DNA of 64,000 bases from contig NZ_CP154826.1 in NCBI RefSeq assembly GCF_039613825.1, forward strand, positions 1,364,001 to 1,428,000, given 5' to 3'. Below the pieces are notes generated by a model. That model was given only the letters and a program-made list of their open reading frames with translations, searched no databases and was not told where the DNA came from. The position numbers were made by a program, and so were the translations under genes. This DNA comes from Diaminobutyricibacter sp. McL0608. Its GTDB lineage: Bacteria > Actinomycetota > Actinomycetes > Actinomycetales > Microbacteriaceae. Below, in pieces: positions 9,046 to 16,936 of this stretch (position 1 is its first letter; the number at the start of each line of letters is the position of its first letter).

Positions 9046-9489
9046 ATGTCTCGAGGGGGTGCCGACCTGGCGTTGCTGCTGCTGGGAGGGTTCCGGTTCA
9101 TGGCGGACGAGGCGACGCTCCGGCTCGATGCTCGCGGCTACCCCGGGGTCCGCCCCGCGCATGATTTCGCTTTGCGTGCTGTCGCGGCCGGAGCGACCTC
9201 CCTCTCTGAGGTGGGGCGGCGCACGTCCGTCTCCAAGCAAGCGGCGGCGAAGACGGTCACGTTTCTGGAGGAGAGCGGCTACGTTCTTCGCACTGCTGAT
9301 TCGGGCGACCGGCGAAGCGCGCACCTGACGGTGACCGATCGCGGGCACTCGCTGATGCGTGAGGGCGAAGCCGTGTTCGATGAGCTCCGGGCTGAGTGGG
9401 AATCCCTCGTAGGTGCTGAGCGCATCGCTGAAGTGCAGGATGCTCTGCTGGGCCTTGTCGGCACGGATCACACGGTCTTCGGCGGCTAA
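9046..9489 (+). CDS. MarR family transcriptional regulator
   Basis: 147 residues with a winged helix-turn-helix: the recognition region is SEVGRRTSVSKQAAAKTVTFLEESGYV (about 53-80), followed by a wing DSGDRRSAHLTVTDRG (about 85-100) and a dimerisation helix at the C-terminus. It likely represses itself and the divergent epoxide hydrolase-like gene through the two GACAAC/GTTGTC operators between them. The ligand is unknown. The MBL-fold hydrolase downstream starts 57 nt after the stop with its own promoter-like box. Confidence 0.88.
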   Translation: MSRGGADLALLLLGGFRFMADEATLRLDARGYPGVRPAHDFALRAVAAGATSLSEVGRRTSVSKQAAAKTVTFLEESGYVLRTADSGDRRSAHLTVTDRGHSLMREGEAVFDELRAEWESLVGAERIAEVQDALLGLVGTDHTVFGG

Positions 9490-9533
9490 GTGCAGGATCC
9501 CTGCTGATCGTTGTCGGGCGGGGACGGGCGGGA

Positions 9534-9539
9534 TACTGT
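9534..9539 (+). promoter_or_regulatory. Putative -10 box of the MBL hydrolase gene
   Basis: TACTGT, 7 nt before the GTG start at 9547 and without room for a Shine-Dalgarno site; another candidate leaderless start. Confidence 0.3.
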
Positions 9540-9546
9540 GTGAGCT

Positions 9547-10344
9547 GTGCTGAGGCAGGTAGCGGATGGTGTGCTGGTACACGAGAGTGAGTTCTGCCAG
9601 AGCAACGCGGTGGTCGTGCAGGGGCCGACCGGCGTGCTGCTCATCGATGCAGGTGTGCTCGAGGCCGAGATGGCGTGCCTCGCACAGGACCTGTCCGATT
9701 CGGGTCTGACGGTTGAGGCGGGATTCTCGACGCATCCGCATTGGGATCATCTGCTCTGGCATCCCGCTCTCGGCACTGCCGCGCGTTGGGGCACCGCGCT
9801 CTGCGCGGCGACGGCTGGTGAGCGACTGTCGCACGGTATCGACCGACAGCGGTTCGGCATCCCCGACGAAGTACCGTTCGATCTGATCGGACTCATCACC
9901 GGGCTGCCTGCCGGAACCGAGCTGATTCCCTGGGACGGCCCTCCCGTGCGGATCGTCGAGCATCGGGCACATGCCCCAGGACACGCAGCGCTGGTGATCC
10001 AGGAACGCGGGGTTCTCGTCGCCGGGGACATGCTCTCCGACGTTCTGATTCCCATGCTCGACCTGAACAACACTGCTGACCCGATCGGGGACTACCTCGC
10101 CGCTCTGGAGCTGCTCGAGAGGGCGGCCGGCGACGTCGATGTCGTCATCCCGGGGCACGGGTCCGTCGGTGGCGCCGGCCAGGTCCGTGCGCGAATCGAG
10201 CAGGACCGCGTCTACGTGAACGCCTTGCAGAACGGCGTTGAATCGAGCGACCCGCGCGTCGGCCCTTCGGCCGAAGAAGGCTGGGAATGGGTCAGCGACG
10301 TGCACGCGGGGCAGCTCGCGCGTCTTGCCGCTCTTCGCGGGTGA
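9547..10344 (+). CDS. MBL-fold metallo-hydrolase
   Basis: 265 residues of the metallo-beta-lactamase superfamily. The first metal-binding motif THPHWDH supplies His63, His65, Asp67 and His68; further ligands are expected in APGHAA (about 141-146), AGDML (about 158-162) and IPGHG (near 200). It is probably a dinuclear zinc hydrolase acting on an ester, thioester or lactone; the substrate cannot be told. It starts with GTG. There is no signal peptide. It is convergent with the TetR gene downstream. Confidence 0.85.
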   Translation: MLRQVADGVLVHESEFCQSNAVVVQGPTGVLLIDAGVLEAEMACLAQDLSDSGLTVEAGFSTHPHWDHLLWHPALGTAARWGTALCAATAGERLSHGIDRQRFGIPDEVPFDLIGLITGLPAGTELIPWDGPPVRIVEHRAHAPGHAALVIQERGVLVAGDMLSDVLIPMLDLNNTADPIGDYLAALELLERAAGDVDVVIPGHGSVGGAGQVRARIEQDRVYVNALQNGVESSDPRVGPSAEEGWEWVSDVHAGQLARLAALRG

Positions 10345-10439
10345 GCGGCCGATTTCGGAGGGGCGCATTTGGAACACGCGAAGGTCTTGGCGTCGTAGCG
10401 TGACGGTGGCACGCGAGACGCGATCGTCGACGACGCCGG

Positions 10440-11000
10440 TCAGGAAGCGACGGCCTTCAGCGCCGCGAGGGCGGTCGTTATGATCTCGGCGAATGTGCGC
10501 GTGTTGTCCTCATCGATCCACTCCGCGAAGCCGACGTGGAACACAGAGATTCCTGACTGTGCGGCGAGGCTCGCTGACGGCTCACTCACTCCGCGTTCGC
10601 GCAGCGAGGTCGCGATAGCGGTCGACATCCGGGCGAGTTTGATGAGCTCGCGCTCCTGAAGGGCTGGATTCGCCTGGATGACGTGTCCGCGACGCTGCGC
10701 GAATTCGCGCCGCGGTTGGAAGTCGGCGGCGACCACCTTGAGCGCTGCGGCCACGGCTTCGAGGGGGGAGGCATTGGCCGGAGCGTTCGTCACCGACGAG
10801 ACGAAGAGGTCGACAAGCTCCTCCTGGCCGAGGAAGAGAACCTCTCGCTTGTCTGCGAAGTGCCGGAAGAACGTGCGTTCGGTGAGTCCTGCGTGTTCCG
10901 CGATGTCTGCGACGGTCGTCTGCTCGAAGCCGCGCTCGAGGAAGAGGTCCATGGCGGCGAGCACGAGTCGTCCGCGGGCGTCGGGCTGCCATCTGCTCAT
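10440..11000 (-). CDS. TetR/AcrR family regulator
   Basis: 186 residues. The N-terminal helix-turn-helix contains TTVADIAEHAGLTERTFFRHFADKREVL, a close match to TetR DNA-binding domains; the C-terminal ligand domain is helical and variable. The frame is open to an ATG at 11033, but that ATG lies inside an operator-like repeat, and homologous proteins typically begin MSRW or MARW, so ATG 11000 is preferred. It probably represses itself and the divergent NAD(P)-binding epimerase gene. Confidence 0.85.
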   Translation of the reverse strand: MSRWQPDARGRLVLAAMDLFLERGFEQTTVADIAEHAGLTERTFFRHFADKREVLFLGQEELVDLFVSSVTNAPANASPLEAVAAALKVVAADFQPRREFAQRRGHVIQANPALQERELIKLARMSTAIATSLRERGVSEPSASLAAQSGISVFHVGFAEWIDEDNTRTFAEIITTALAALKAVAS

Positions 11001-11016
11001 GCGACGATCGTACCGG

Positions 11017-11065
11017 ATGACAGTGACTGACATTAGGTGTACCCTTTGATGACAGCAACTGACAT
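11017..11065. promoter_or_regulatory. Twin TetR operators
   Basis: Two copies of a quasi-palindrome: ATGACAGTGACTGACAT (11017-11033) and ATGACAGCAACTGACAT (11049-11065), with 32 bp between repeat starts. They lie in the divergent tetR/epimerase gap. Each half-site resembles TGACAG/CTGACA. Confidence 0.6.
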
Positions 11066-11086
11066 CACTGACTCTCGGAGGTCTTC

Positions 11087-11974
11087 ATGCGTGTTTTCGT
11101 CACCGGTGCATCCGGCTGGATCGGCTCAGCGGTCACGGCCGAGCTCATCGCCGCAGGCCATCAGGTCGTCGGCCTGGCACGTTCGGAGGCGTCCGCAGAG
11201 AAGGTCGCGGCTGCCGGTGCGGAGGTGCAGCGAGGCGACATCACCGACCTCGACAGTCTGCGCGCGGGTGCGGACGGCGCCGACGGCATCATCCACACCG
11301 CGTTCATTCACGACTTCACCGCAATGGCGAATTCCGCTGCTGTCGACTTCGCGGCTGTCCAGCTCTTCGGTGACCTGTTCGACGGCAGCGGCCGTCCCCT
11401 CGTCATCGCTTCGGGCATCCTCGGCGCCGTGTCGGTCGAAACCGACCGCCCCGACCCGGCGACCGCCGTATCTCCGCGGATCCTTACCGAACACACGCTG
11501 TTCCGATTCGCCGACAGGGGCATCCGTTCCTCGGCGGTCAGGCTTCCTCCAACGGTGCACGGCGACGGCGATCACGGCTTCATGGCAGCTCTGATCGGCG
11601 CCGACCGGCAGAAGCAGAGCTCCGGGTACGTCGGCGACGGCAGTAACCGCTGGCCGGCGGTCCACCGCCTCGACGCGGCGCACCTGTTCTGTCTCGCGCT
11701 CGAGAAAGCGCCGGCGGGCTCAGCGCTCCACGCCGTCGACGACGAGGGCGTGCGCCTGCGCGACATCGCCGAGGTGATCGGGCGACACCTCGACGTTCCC
11801 CTCGTCAGCGTGGCGCCGGAAGAAGCGATGGACCACTTCGGCTGGCTCGGTCCGCTGCTGGCGATCGACAGCCCCGCCTCCAGCGCGATCACCCGCGAAC
11901 TACTCGGCTGGGCCCCGACGCACCCGAACCTGCTCGAAGACCTCGAGCAGGGGCACTACTTCGGGACGGCCTGA
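11087..11974 (+). CDS. NAD(P)-dependent epimerase/dehydratase-like SDR
   Basis: 295-residue extended short-chain dehydrogenase. The Rossmann nucleotide-binding motif TGASGWIG is at 6-13. The usual YxxxK pair of extended SDRs is not obvious: the family position seems to be around ILTEHTLFRF, so this may be an atypical SDR related to NmrA-like or dihydroflavonol-reductase-like proteins. The C-terminal part (VHRLDAAHLFCLALEKAP) resembles the substrate domain. CGGAGG at 11076-11081 is the ribosome binding site. It is divergent from the TetR gene and probably controlled by it. Confidence 0.8.
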   Translation: MRVFVTGASGWIGSAVTAELIAAGHQVVGLARSEASAEKVAAAGAEVQRGDITDLDSLRAGADGADGIIHTAFIHDFTAMANSAAVDFAAVQLFGDLFDGSGRPLVIASGILGAVSVETDRPDPATAVSPRILTEHTLFRFADRGIRSSAVRLPPTVHGDGDHGFMAALIGADRQKQSSGYVGDGSNRWPAVHRLDAAHLFCLALEKAPAGSALHAVDDEGVRLRDIAEVIGRHLDVPLVSVAPEEAMDHFGWLGPLLAIDSPASSAITRELLGWAPTHPNLLEDLEQGHYFGTA

Positions 11975-11980
11975 TCCGAG

Positions 11981-13180
11981 TTACGGAGCCACAACCTCCG
12001 GGATCGGCTCCTTCGGAAGCTTCCGCACCTTCGCCCGGCGACGACGGCGCTCCGGAATCATCGAACGCATCTCTTCGAGCTTGCCGAAACAGAGCAGACG
12101 GTCGCCGGACTCGAGCTCGACACCACCCCGCGGATTCGGGATGACCGCGGCACCGCGGTGCAGGGTCAGAACGGTGATGTCGCGGTCGCCGAGACCCGAG
12201 TCCCGGATCGTCTTGCCGACCAGGTCGGCGTTGCCGTGCACGAGCAATTCCGCGACTCCGTAGCCGGTGGAGACGCTGAGCCTCTGGCGGACATCGATCT
12301 CGGGGAACGCGACCTGGTTGGCGATGAAATCGATGATGGCACCGGCCACATCGAGGCTGGTCGCCCGCTCGATGCCTTCGAGACCCGGAGACGAGTTCAC
12401 CTCCATGACGAGTGGACCGTCGTTGCCTTCGAGCATGTCGACGCCGGCCACGCGCAGTCCCATGATCTGTGCTGAACGCACGGCCGCCTGCTCGTACGCC
12501 GGAGTCAGTTCAACGGGTTCGACCGTGCCACCCCGGTGCACATTGGACCGGAACTCGTCGCCGCTCGCCACGCGTCGCATCGCGGCGACGACGCGGTCTC
12601 CGACGACGAGTGCACGGATGTCGCGGCCGCGGCTCTCCGAGATGAAGCTCTGGATCAGCACGTTCTGCTTCGTCGAATGCAGCGTCTCGATGATCGCCTC
12701 AGCGATCTTCACCTCGGGGGCGAGGATGACGCCGATGCCCTGGGTTCCCTCGAGAAGCTTGATGACCACAGGGGCGCCGCCGACGCGCTCGATGGCGAGC
12801 CGCACATCCGCCCGGCTGTGCACGAACGCCGTGGCCGGCATCCCGATGTTGTGCCGCGACAGGATCTGCGTTGCCCGCAACTTGTCCCGGGAGTTCGTGA
12901 TGCCGTTCGCCGTGTTGGGCGTGTAGACGTCCATCTGCTCGAACTGGCGCACGACAGCCGTGCCGAAGTAGGTGATCGAGTTGCCGATGCGGGGGAGCAC
13001 CGCGTCATAGTCGGAGAGCAGTCGACCGCGGTACTGAAGGTCGGGCTCGTTGCCGGACAGGTCGATCGCGAAGCGCAACGTGTCGAGTACTTTGACCTGA
13101 TGGCCGCGTTGCTGCGCGGCCGCGCGGAGTCGCTGAGTGGAATACGCCTGCGGGGCGCGCGAGAGGATCGCCAGTTTCAT
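11981..13180 (-). CDS. rimK: RimK-type ATP-grasp ligase fused to an RCK_C domain
   Basis: 399 residues. The first about 290 match RimK, the ATP-grasp ligase that adds glutamates to the C-terminus of ribosomal protein S6: an N-terminal MKLAILSRAP strand, the substrate segment LPRIGNSITYFG, the ATP-binding KLLEGTQGIGV loop, and the metal-binding EVNSSPG at 260-266. The remaining about 100 residues match an RCK_C/TrkA_C domain (VAELLVHGNADLVGKTI ... ESGDRLLCFGKLEEM), which in K+ channels binds small ligands such as c-di-AMP. The usual RimK is about 300 residues. Start ATG 13180 is chosen because the conserved RimK N-terminus begins there. A RimB-like protease gene is divergent, 25 nt away. The amino-acid specificity is inferred from family only. 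Confidence 0.82.
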   Translation of the reverse strand: MKLAILSRAPQAYSTQRLRAAAQQRGHQVKVLDTLRFAIDLSGNEPDLQYRGRLLSDYDAVLPRIGNSITYFGTAVVRQFEQMDVYTPNTANGITNSRDKLRATQILSRHNIGMPATAFVHSRADVRLAIERVGGAPVVIKLLEGTQGIGVILAPEVKIAEAIIETLHSTKQNVLIQSFISESRGRDIRALVVGDRVVAAMRRVASGDEFRSNVHRGGTVEPVELTPAYEQAAVRSAQIMGLRVAGVDMLEGNDGPLVMEVNSSPGLEGIERATSLDVAGAIIDFIANQVAFPEIDVRQRLSVSTGYGVAELLVHGNADLVGKTIRDSGLGDRDITVLTLHRGAAVIPNPRGGVELESGDRLLCFGKLEEMRSMIPERRRRRAKVRKLPKEPIPEVVAP

Positions 13181-13205
13181 CGTGTGCCCCTGCAAAGATG
13201 GTGGA

Positions 13206-13685
13206 GTGCAAACAGACTTCCATTCAAGCACCATCGCAGGCTGGCGCGAATGGGTGAGCCTCCCCGGCATCGGAGTTCCATGGATCAAGGCGAAACTCGA
13301 CACCGGTGCGCGCAGCTCAGCCCTGCACGCGTTCGACGTCGAGGAGCTTGCGGGCGAAGACGGTGATCGTGTGCGTTTTCATGTTCGGCCGTGGCAGAAG
13401 TCGGACCGCGACTTCGTCGAGGTCGAGTGCCCGGTGTACGACCGCCGACTGGTGCGGAGCTCGTCCGGTCACAGCGAGGAACGCATCGTTGTGCTTCTGG
13501 AGGTCGAACTCTTCGGACGCACCGTGATGGCCGAGACGACGCTGAGCAACCGGGACCAGATGGGATTCCGCATGCTCATCGGTCGTGAGGCCCTGCGGCA
13601 GGGCTTCATCGTCGACCCGGGCGAGTCGTTCCTCGGCGGTCGTGCCCCCCGGCTCATCCGCCGCCGCAACCGCGGAAGGGAGTAG
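13206..13685 (+). CDS. RimB/RimK-linked protease (PF05618 'ATP-dependent zinc protease' family)
   Basis: 159 residues from GTG 13206, the only in-frame start near the conserved GWREWVSLPGIG opening. The motif DTGARSSALHA (Asp32-Thr33-Gly34) is characteristic of PF05618, whose fold resembles retropepsin aspartic proteases despite the 'zinc protease' name. In Pseudomonas the homolog RimB works with RimK to trim or control glutamate tails on ribosomal protein S6. Here it is divergent from the RimK-RCK_C gene with only 25 nt between starts, so the two promoters must overlap the opposite coding regions. No ribosome binding site with proper spacing is visible. Confidence 0.75.
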   Translation: MQTDFHSSTIAGWREWVSLPGIGVPWIKAKLDTGARSSALHAFDVEELAGEDGDRVRFHVRPWQKSDRDFVEVECPVYDRRLVRSSSGHSEERIVVLLEVELFGRTVMAETTLSNRDQMGFRMLIGREALRQGFIVDPGESFLGGRAPRLIRRRNRGRE

Positions 13686-13709
13686 CCGGGAGGCGCCCGT
13701 GGGGTCCGG

Positions 13710-14300
13710 TCAGGCCGCGATGACCTCGTCTTCCTCGGTGACGCTGATCGTGTCGTCGGCGAGCCGGCGCTTGCGCACGCTCCACAGGTGGGTCACCACG
13801 ACGAGGACGATTCCCGTTGCGGCCCACAGAGCCAGGCGCAACCCGTCGAAGCCGAATGCGCGGCCAGGAAAGTAGAGGAGTGACTGCACGGCGTCGAGCC
13901 AGGCCGCGCCGTTCCAGAACGTGTTGAGCCCCGCGAACAGCGGCGGGAGCAGGGATGCGGGGAAGACGCCACCGGAACTCGTCACGTTGAGCATGACGAA
14001 CAGCGCGGTCAGGGTGGGTGTCGTCCACTTGCCGAGAACGGAGTGGAGTCCGACGCCGATCGAGACGATGCCGAACGAGTACAGCCAGGCCAGCAGCCAG
14101 ACACCCCACTGGTTTCCATCGACGACCTGGTAGATCGGACCCGCCACGACGACCCCGATCGCCGCGATCACAGCGGCCACTGCGGCGCCGATGCCGAGGC
14201 GCCACCCGACGGCGATCCTGGCCGTGACAGCTGCGACGGCTATCGCGCTGGCGTATGAGCCGACGGTCAGTGCGACGAGCAGGCAGGACGGGTTGACCAC
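13710..14300 (-). pseudogene. C-terminal part of a multi-spanning membrane protein (DUF3533/YhgE-like)
   Basis: 196 residues with about five transmembrane helices and the SSGGVFPASLLPPLFAGLNTFWNGAAWLDA segment (about 108-137), resembling the C-terminal membrane half of DUF3533/YhgE-Pip-type proteins, which normally have about 400 residues with an N-terminal helix and an extracellular domain. That first half is missing. The only start, GTG 14300, overlaps the start of the divergent marR fragment, and the frame is closed by a stop at 14339 upstream. It is probably a remnant left by a deletion; see the marR fragment. Confidence 0.6.
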
Positions 14301-14685
14301 GATCAGCCGGCGCGGCGCAGCCCGGGCCCGACGCGGCTATGCGTCGCTGTCGCTCGTCGACCAGTCGCTCGTCACGTACATCGGAGCACACCCGGGCTGT
14401 CGTAACGTCGAAATCGCGGCGCACTTCCAGCTCAACAAGTCCACCGTCTCCCGCCAGGTCGCGAACCTCGTCGATCTCGGCCTCGTCGAAGTGCGCGACT
14501 CCGGTTCCGATGTGCGCGGGCAAGGGCTCGCGCTGACGGATGCGGGGGATCAGTCGCGACGTCGGCTCGCCGACGAAGTGCTCACGGCCCTCAACGAGCG
14601 GCTCGCCTCCTGGTCGGAAAGCGATCTGCAGACGTTCGCCGACCTGATGGAGCGTTTCAACGCGGGCGACTGGCCGGAACCCTGA
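14293..14685 (+). pseudogene. MarR family regulator fragment, 5' end lost
   Basis: About 130 residues from a TTG at 14293. Residues from SLVDQSLVTYIGAHPGC onward match MarR winged helix-turn-helix proteins (NKSTVSRQVANLVDLGLVEVRD, then a wing and a C-terminal helix), but the N-terminal dimerisation helix of about 25 residues is absent. The frame extends upstream to ATG 14191 only as antisense of the membrane protein. Recognisable sequence begins near 14310, directly abutting the truncated membrane protein. With no intergenic promoter, both genes appear to have lost their 5' ends in one event. If a start works, a short DNA-binding protein could still be made. Confidence 0.6.
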
Positions 14686-14709
14686 CGGTCAGGTGGTCAC
14701 GCAAGCCGC

Positions 14710-15687
14710 TCAGCGCACCTGGAGCAGGATCTTGCCGATGTGCCTGGACGACTCCATGCGGATGTGGGCCTGTGCCGCATCCTCGATCGGGAAAACAGAA
14801 TCGATGATCGGGCGAACGCGACCTGATTCGAGGAGCGGCCACACGTGTTCCCGCACTTCCGCGATGATTGCGACCTTCTCAGCGAGCGGTCTGGCTCGCA
14901 AGGTCGTCGCCCAGATCAGCCCGCGCTTCATCATCAGGTGATTGATGTCGAAGGTGGACGGACCTCGGCGGCTCGCGATCTCCATGATCCGGCCCTCGCG
15001 GGCGAGCGCGCGGATGTTGCGTTCGAGGTAGTCGCCACCCACGATGTCGAGTACGACATCCGCTCCGGTTCCGTGAGTTGCGTCGGCGACCACCTCGACG
15101 AAGTCCTGTTGCGTGTAGTCAATGGCGACGTCAGCGCCGAGGTTGCGGCAGAAGGCGGCCTTCTCGGCTGAACCCGCAGTCGTGATCACGTGCGCACCGG
15201 TTGCCACGCCGAGCTGGATCGCCATCGATCCGATTCCGCTCGACCCGCCGTGGACCAGCAGGGTCTCGCCGGGGCGGAGCTGAGCGTGCCCGTAGACGTT
15301 CGACCATACGGTGGCCGCGACCTCGGGGAGGCCGGCGGCTTCGACCAGGTCGACACCGGGCGGCACCGGGAGCACGAGGCCGGCGTCGACGGCGACGAAC
15401 TCGGCGTATCCGCCGCCCGCGAGAAGTGCGCAGACCTGATCGCCCGGTGCCCACTCGAACACGGCAGAGCCGACGGCGGCGATCTCGCCGGAGACCTCCA
15501 GTCCCAGCCATTCCGGCGCGCCTGGTGGCGGGTTGTAATGGCCCCGACGCTGGGACAGGTCAGCACCGTTCACGCCTGCCGCCGTGATCCTGATCAGGAC
15601 ATCGCGGTCACCGACTGTCGGCTCGGCCACGTCGGCTAGGAGCATGGCCTCAGGGCCGCCGGGGGTCGGAACCGTTATCGCCCGCAT
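14710..15687 (-). CDS. Zinc-independent quinone oxidoreductase (MDR superfamily)
   Basis: 325 residues of the medium-chain dehydrogenase/reductase family. It has a GroES-like N-terminal domain (VLIRITAAGVNGADLSQRRGHY) and a Rossmann motif VHGGSSGIGSMAIQ (glycines about 147-153). The cysteine zinc ligands of alcohol dehydrogenases are absent, so it is most like NADPH:quinone reductase or the PIG3 type. It likely reduces quinones or enones with NADPH. Start ATG 15687 lies 4 nt after the stop of the ABC permease, placing it last in a three-gene operon (ATPase, permease, reductase). Confidence 0.88.
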   Translation of the reverse strand: MRAITVPTPGGPEAMLLADVAEPTVGDRDVLIRITAAGVNGADLSQRRGHYNPPPGAPEWLGLEVSGEIAAVGSAVFEWAPGDQVCALLAGGGYAEFVAVDAGLVLPVPPGVDLVEAAGLPEVAATVWSNVYGHAQLRPGETLLVHGGSSGIGSMAIQLGVATGAHVITTAGSAEKAAFCRNLGADVAIDYTQQDFVEVVADATHGTGADVVLDIVGGDYLERNIRALAREGRIMEIASRRGPSTFDINHLMMKRGLIWATTLRARPLAEKVAIIAEVREHVWPLLESGRVRPIIDSVFPIEDAAQAHIRMESSRHIGKILLQVR

Positions 15688-15691
15688 CTGC

Positions 15692-16936
15692 TCACCGGCT
15701 CGGTTCTGCCTCGGTGACGGGCCGTCGGGCGAGCACATCGCGGATCGACACCTTGCGTGTGTATTCGATCGATCCGTAACGGAACAGCCGAACGGCGAGT
15801 CGCAGGACGATGGCCGAAAGCACGAACAGTTCGACGATCACGAAGATCGCTTGCCACAGCGGGAGAGTGCCGAATGCGTTGCGCAGCAGGGCCGTCACTG
15901 GCGCCGAGTACGGGAAGAACGTGAAGACCTGGACGATGAATGCGTTCGGGTCGCTCACGACCAGGGTCACTGTATAGAAGGGGATGAAGATCAGGATCAT
16001 CAGGGCGCCGAAGATCGGTCCCGCATCCTTCGCCGTGGGCATCACCGCACCGAGCGCCACGAGGGTGCCCGTGAAGAGAGAGAATCCGCCGAGCAGGATC
16101 AACACGCCGATGATCATCGTCTGGGGGTCGAACACGAACTGCGAGAGATCGAGCTCGGGGATGCTGAGCTGTTGTCGGAAGAACAGATACGCCAACACAG
16201 TCGGCACGGCGAAGACAAGCATCTGCACGAGACCGATCATGAACAGCGAGACCACCTTGCCGATGATCAGACTGGTCGGGTTGATGGTCGTCAGGATCAT
16301 CTCGGTGACTCTGTTCTCCTTCTCTTCGAGTGTGGAGTTCAGCATCTGGTTGCCGAGCAGCAGGATGACGATGTAGAAGATCACAAGGAAGAACAGCGCC
16401 GGCACCACTGCATTGAACCCGCCCGACACCGACCCGTTCTTGAACGTCGTCGTATTCGTGTTCACAGACCCTTGGAGGATCGCTGTCGTCTGGGGCGAAT
16501 TCACTTTCTGTTCGACGCTGGCCTGCAGGATCGACTCCGCCACGGACGAGTACTTGCCGTTCGCGAACAGCCCGTTGTCCTGCCCGAACACCTGGATCGT
16601 CTCCTTGGCGGGATCGGCGGGATACGCGAAGTAGGCGTCGACGTCGCCTGCCTTCACGGCTTCGACCCCGGCTTCGTGGCTCGACGCGAGCGTTCCGCCG
16701 AGGCTGTCGACGATCGCCGGGCTCACCAGGCCCGACGCATCCGTGTACTGGAACGAGAAGTGCGCGTTCTTCTGCGCCTCGGCCGAGGTCTGTGTCGAAC
16801 TGTTCGACACGAAGACGAGCACGAACACGATGATGAGGAGGACCGGCACGAACAGTGTCGCCACCCAGAATCGGCGTTTGGCGATCGTGCGGATGAATTC
16901 GAACCGCACGACAGTGCCGAGATTGTGTCTGGCCAT
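15692..16936 (-). CDS. ABC-2 type permease, NatB-like
   Basis: 414 residues. It has one N-terminal transmembrane helix (about 22-45), an extracellular domain (about 46-180), then five or more helices in the second half, including the LGNQMLNSTLEEKENRVTEMILTT amphipathic region typical of NatB/ABC-2 exporters. It probably forms the membrane channel of a drug or Na+ exporter. Its ATG overlaps the stop of the ATPase gene by 1 nt (TGATG), so the two are coupled. NatAB exports Na+ in Bacillus; the substrate here is not known. Confidence 0.87.
   Translation of the reverse strand: MARHNLGTVVRFEFIRTIAKRRFWVATLFVPVLLIIVFVLVFVSNSSTQTSAEAQKNAHFSFQYTDASGLVSPAIVDSLGGTLASSHEAGVEAVKAGDVDAYFAYPADPAKETIQVFGQDNGLFANGKYSSVAESILQASVEQKVNSPQTTAILQGSVNTNTTTFKNGSVSGGFNAVVPALFFLVIFYIVILLLGNQMLNSTLEEKENRVTEMILTTINPTSLIIGKVVSLFMIGLVQMLVFAVPTVLAYLFFRQQLSIPELDLSQFVFDPQTMIIGVLILLGGFSLFTGTLVALGAVMPTAKDAGPIFGALMILIFIPFYTVTLVVSDPNAFIVQVFTFFPYSAPVTALLRNAFGTLPLWQAIFVIVELFVLSAIVLRLAVRLFRYGSIEYTRKVSIRDVLARRPVTEAEPSR

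Noticed and set aside
13137-13205. N-terminal extension of the RimB-like protein to ATG 13137
   Set aside because: It would overlap the divergent rimK start; conserved sequence begins after GTG 13206.
7155-13700. Integrated genomic island downstream of ssrA (a common attachment site)
   Set aside because: No integrase, no repeat of the tmRNA 3' end and no mobility genes were seen.
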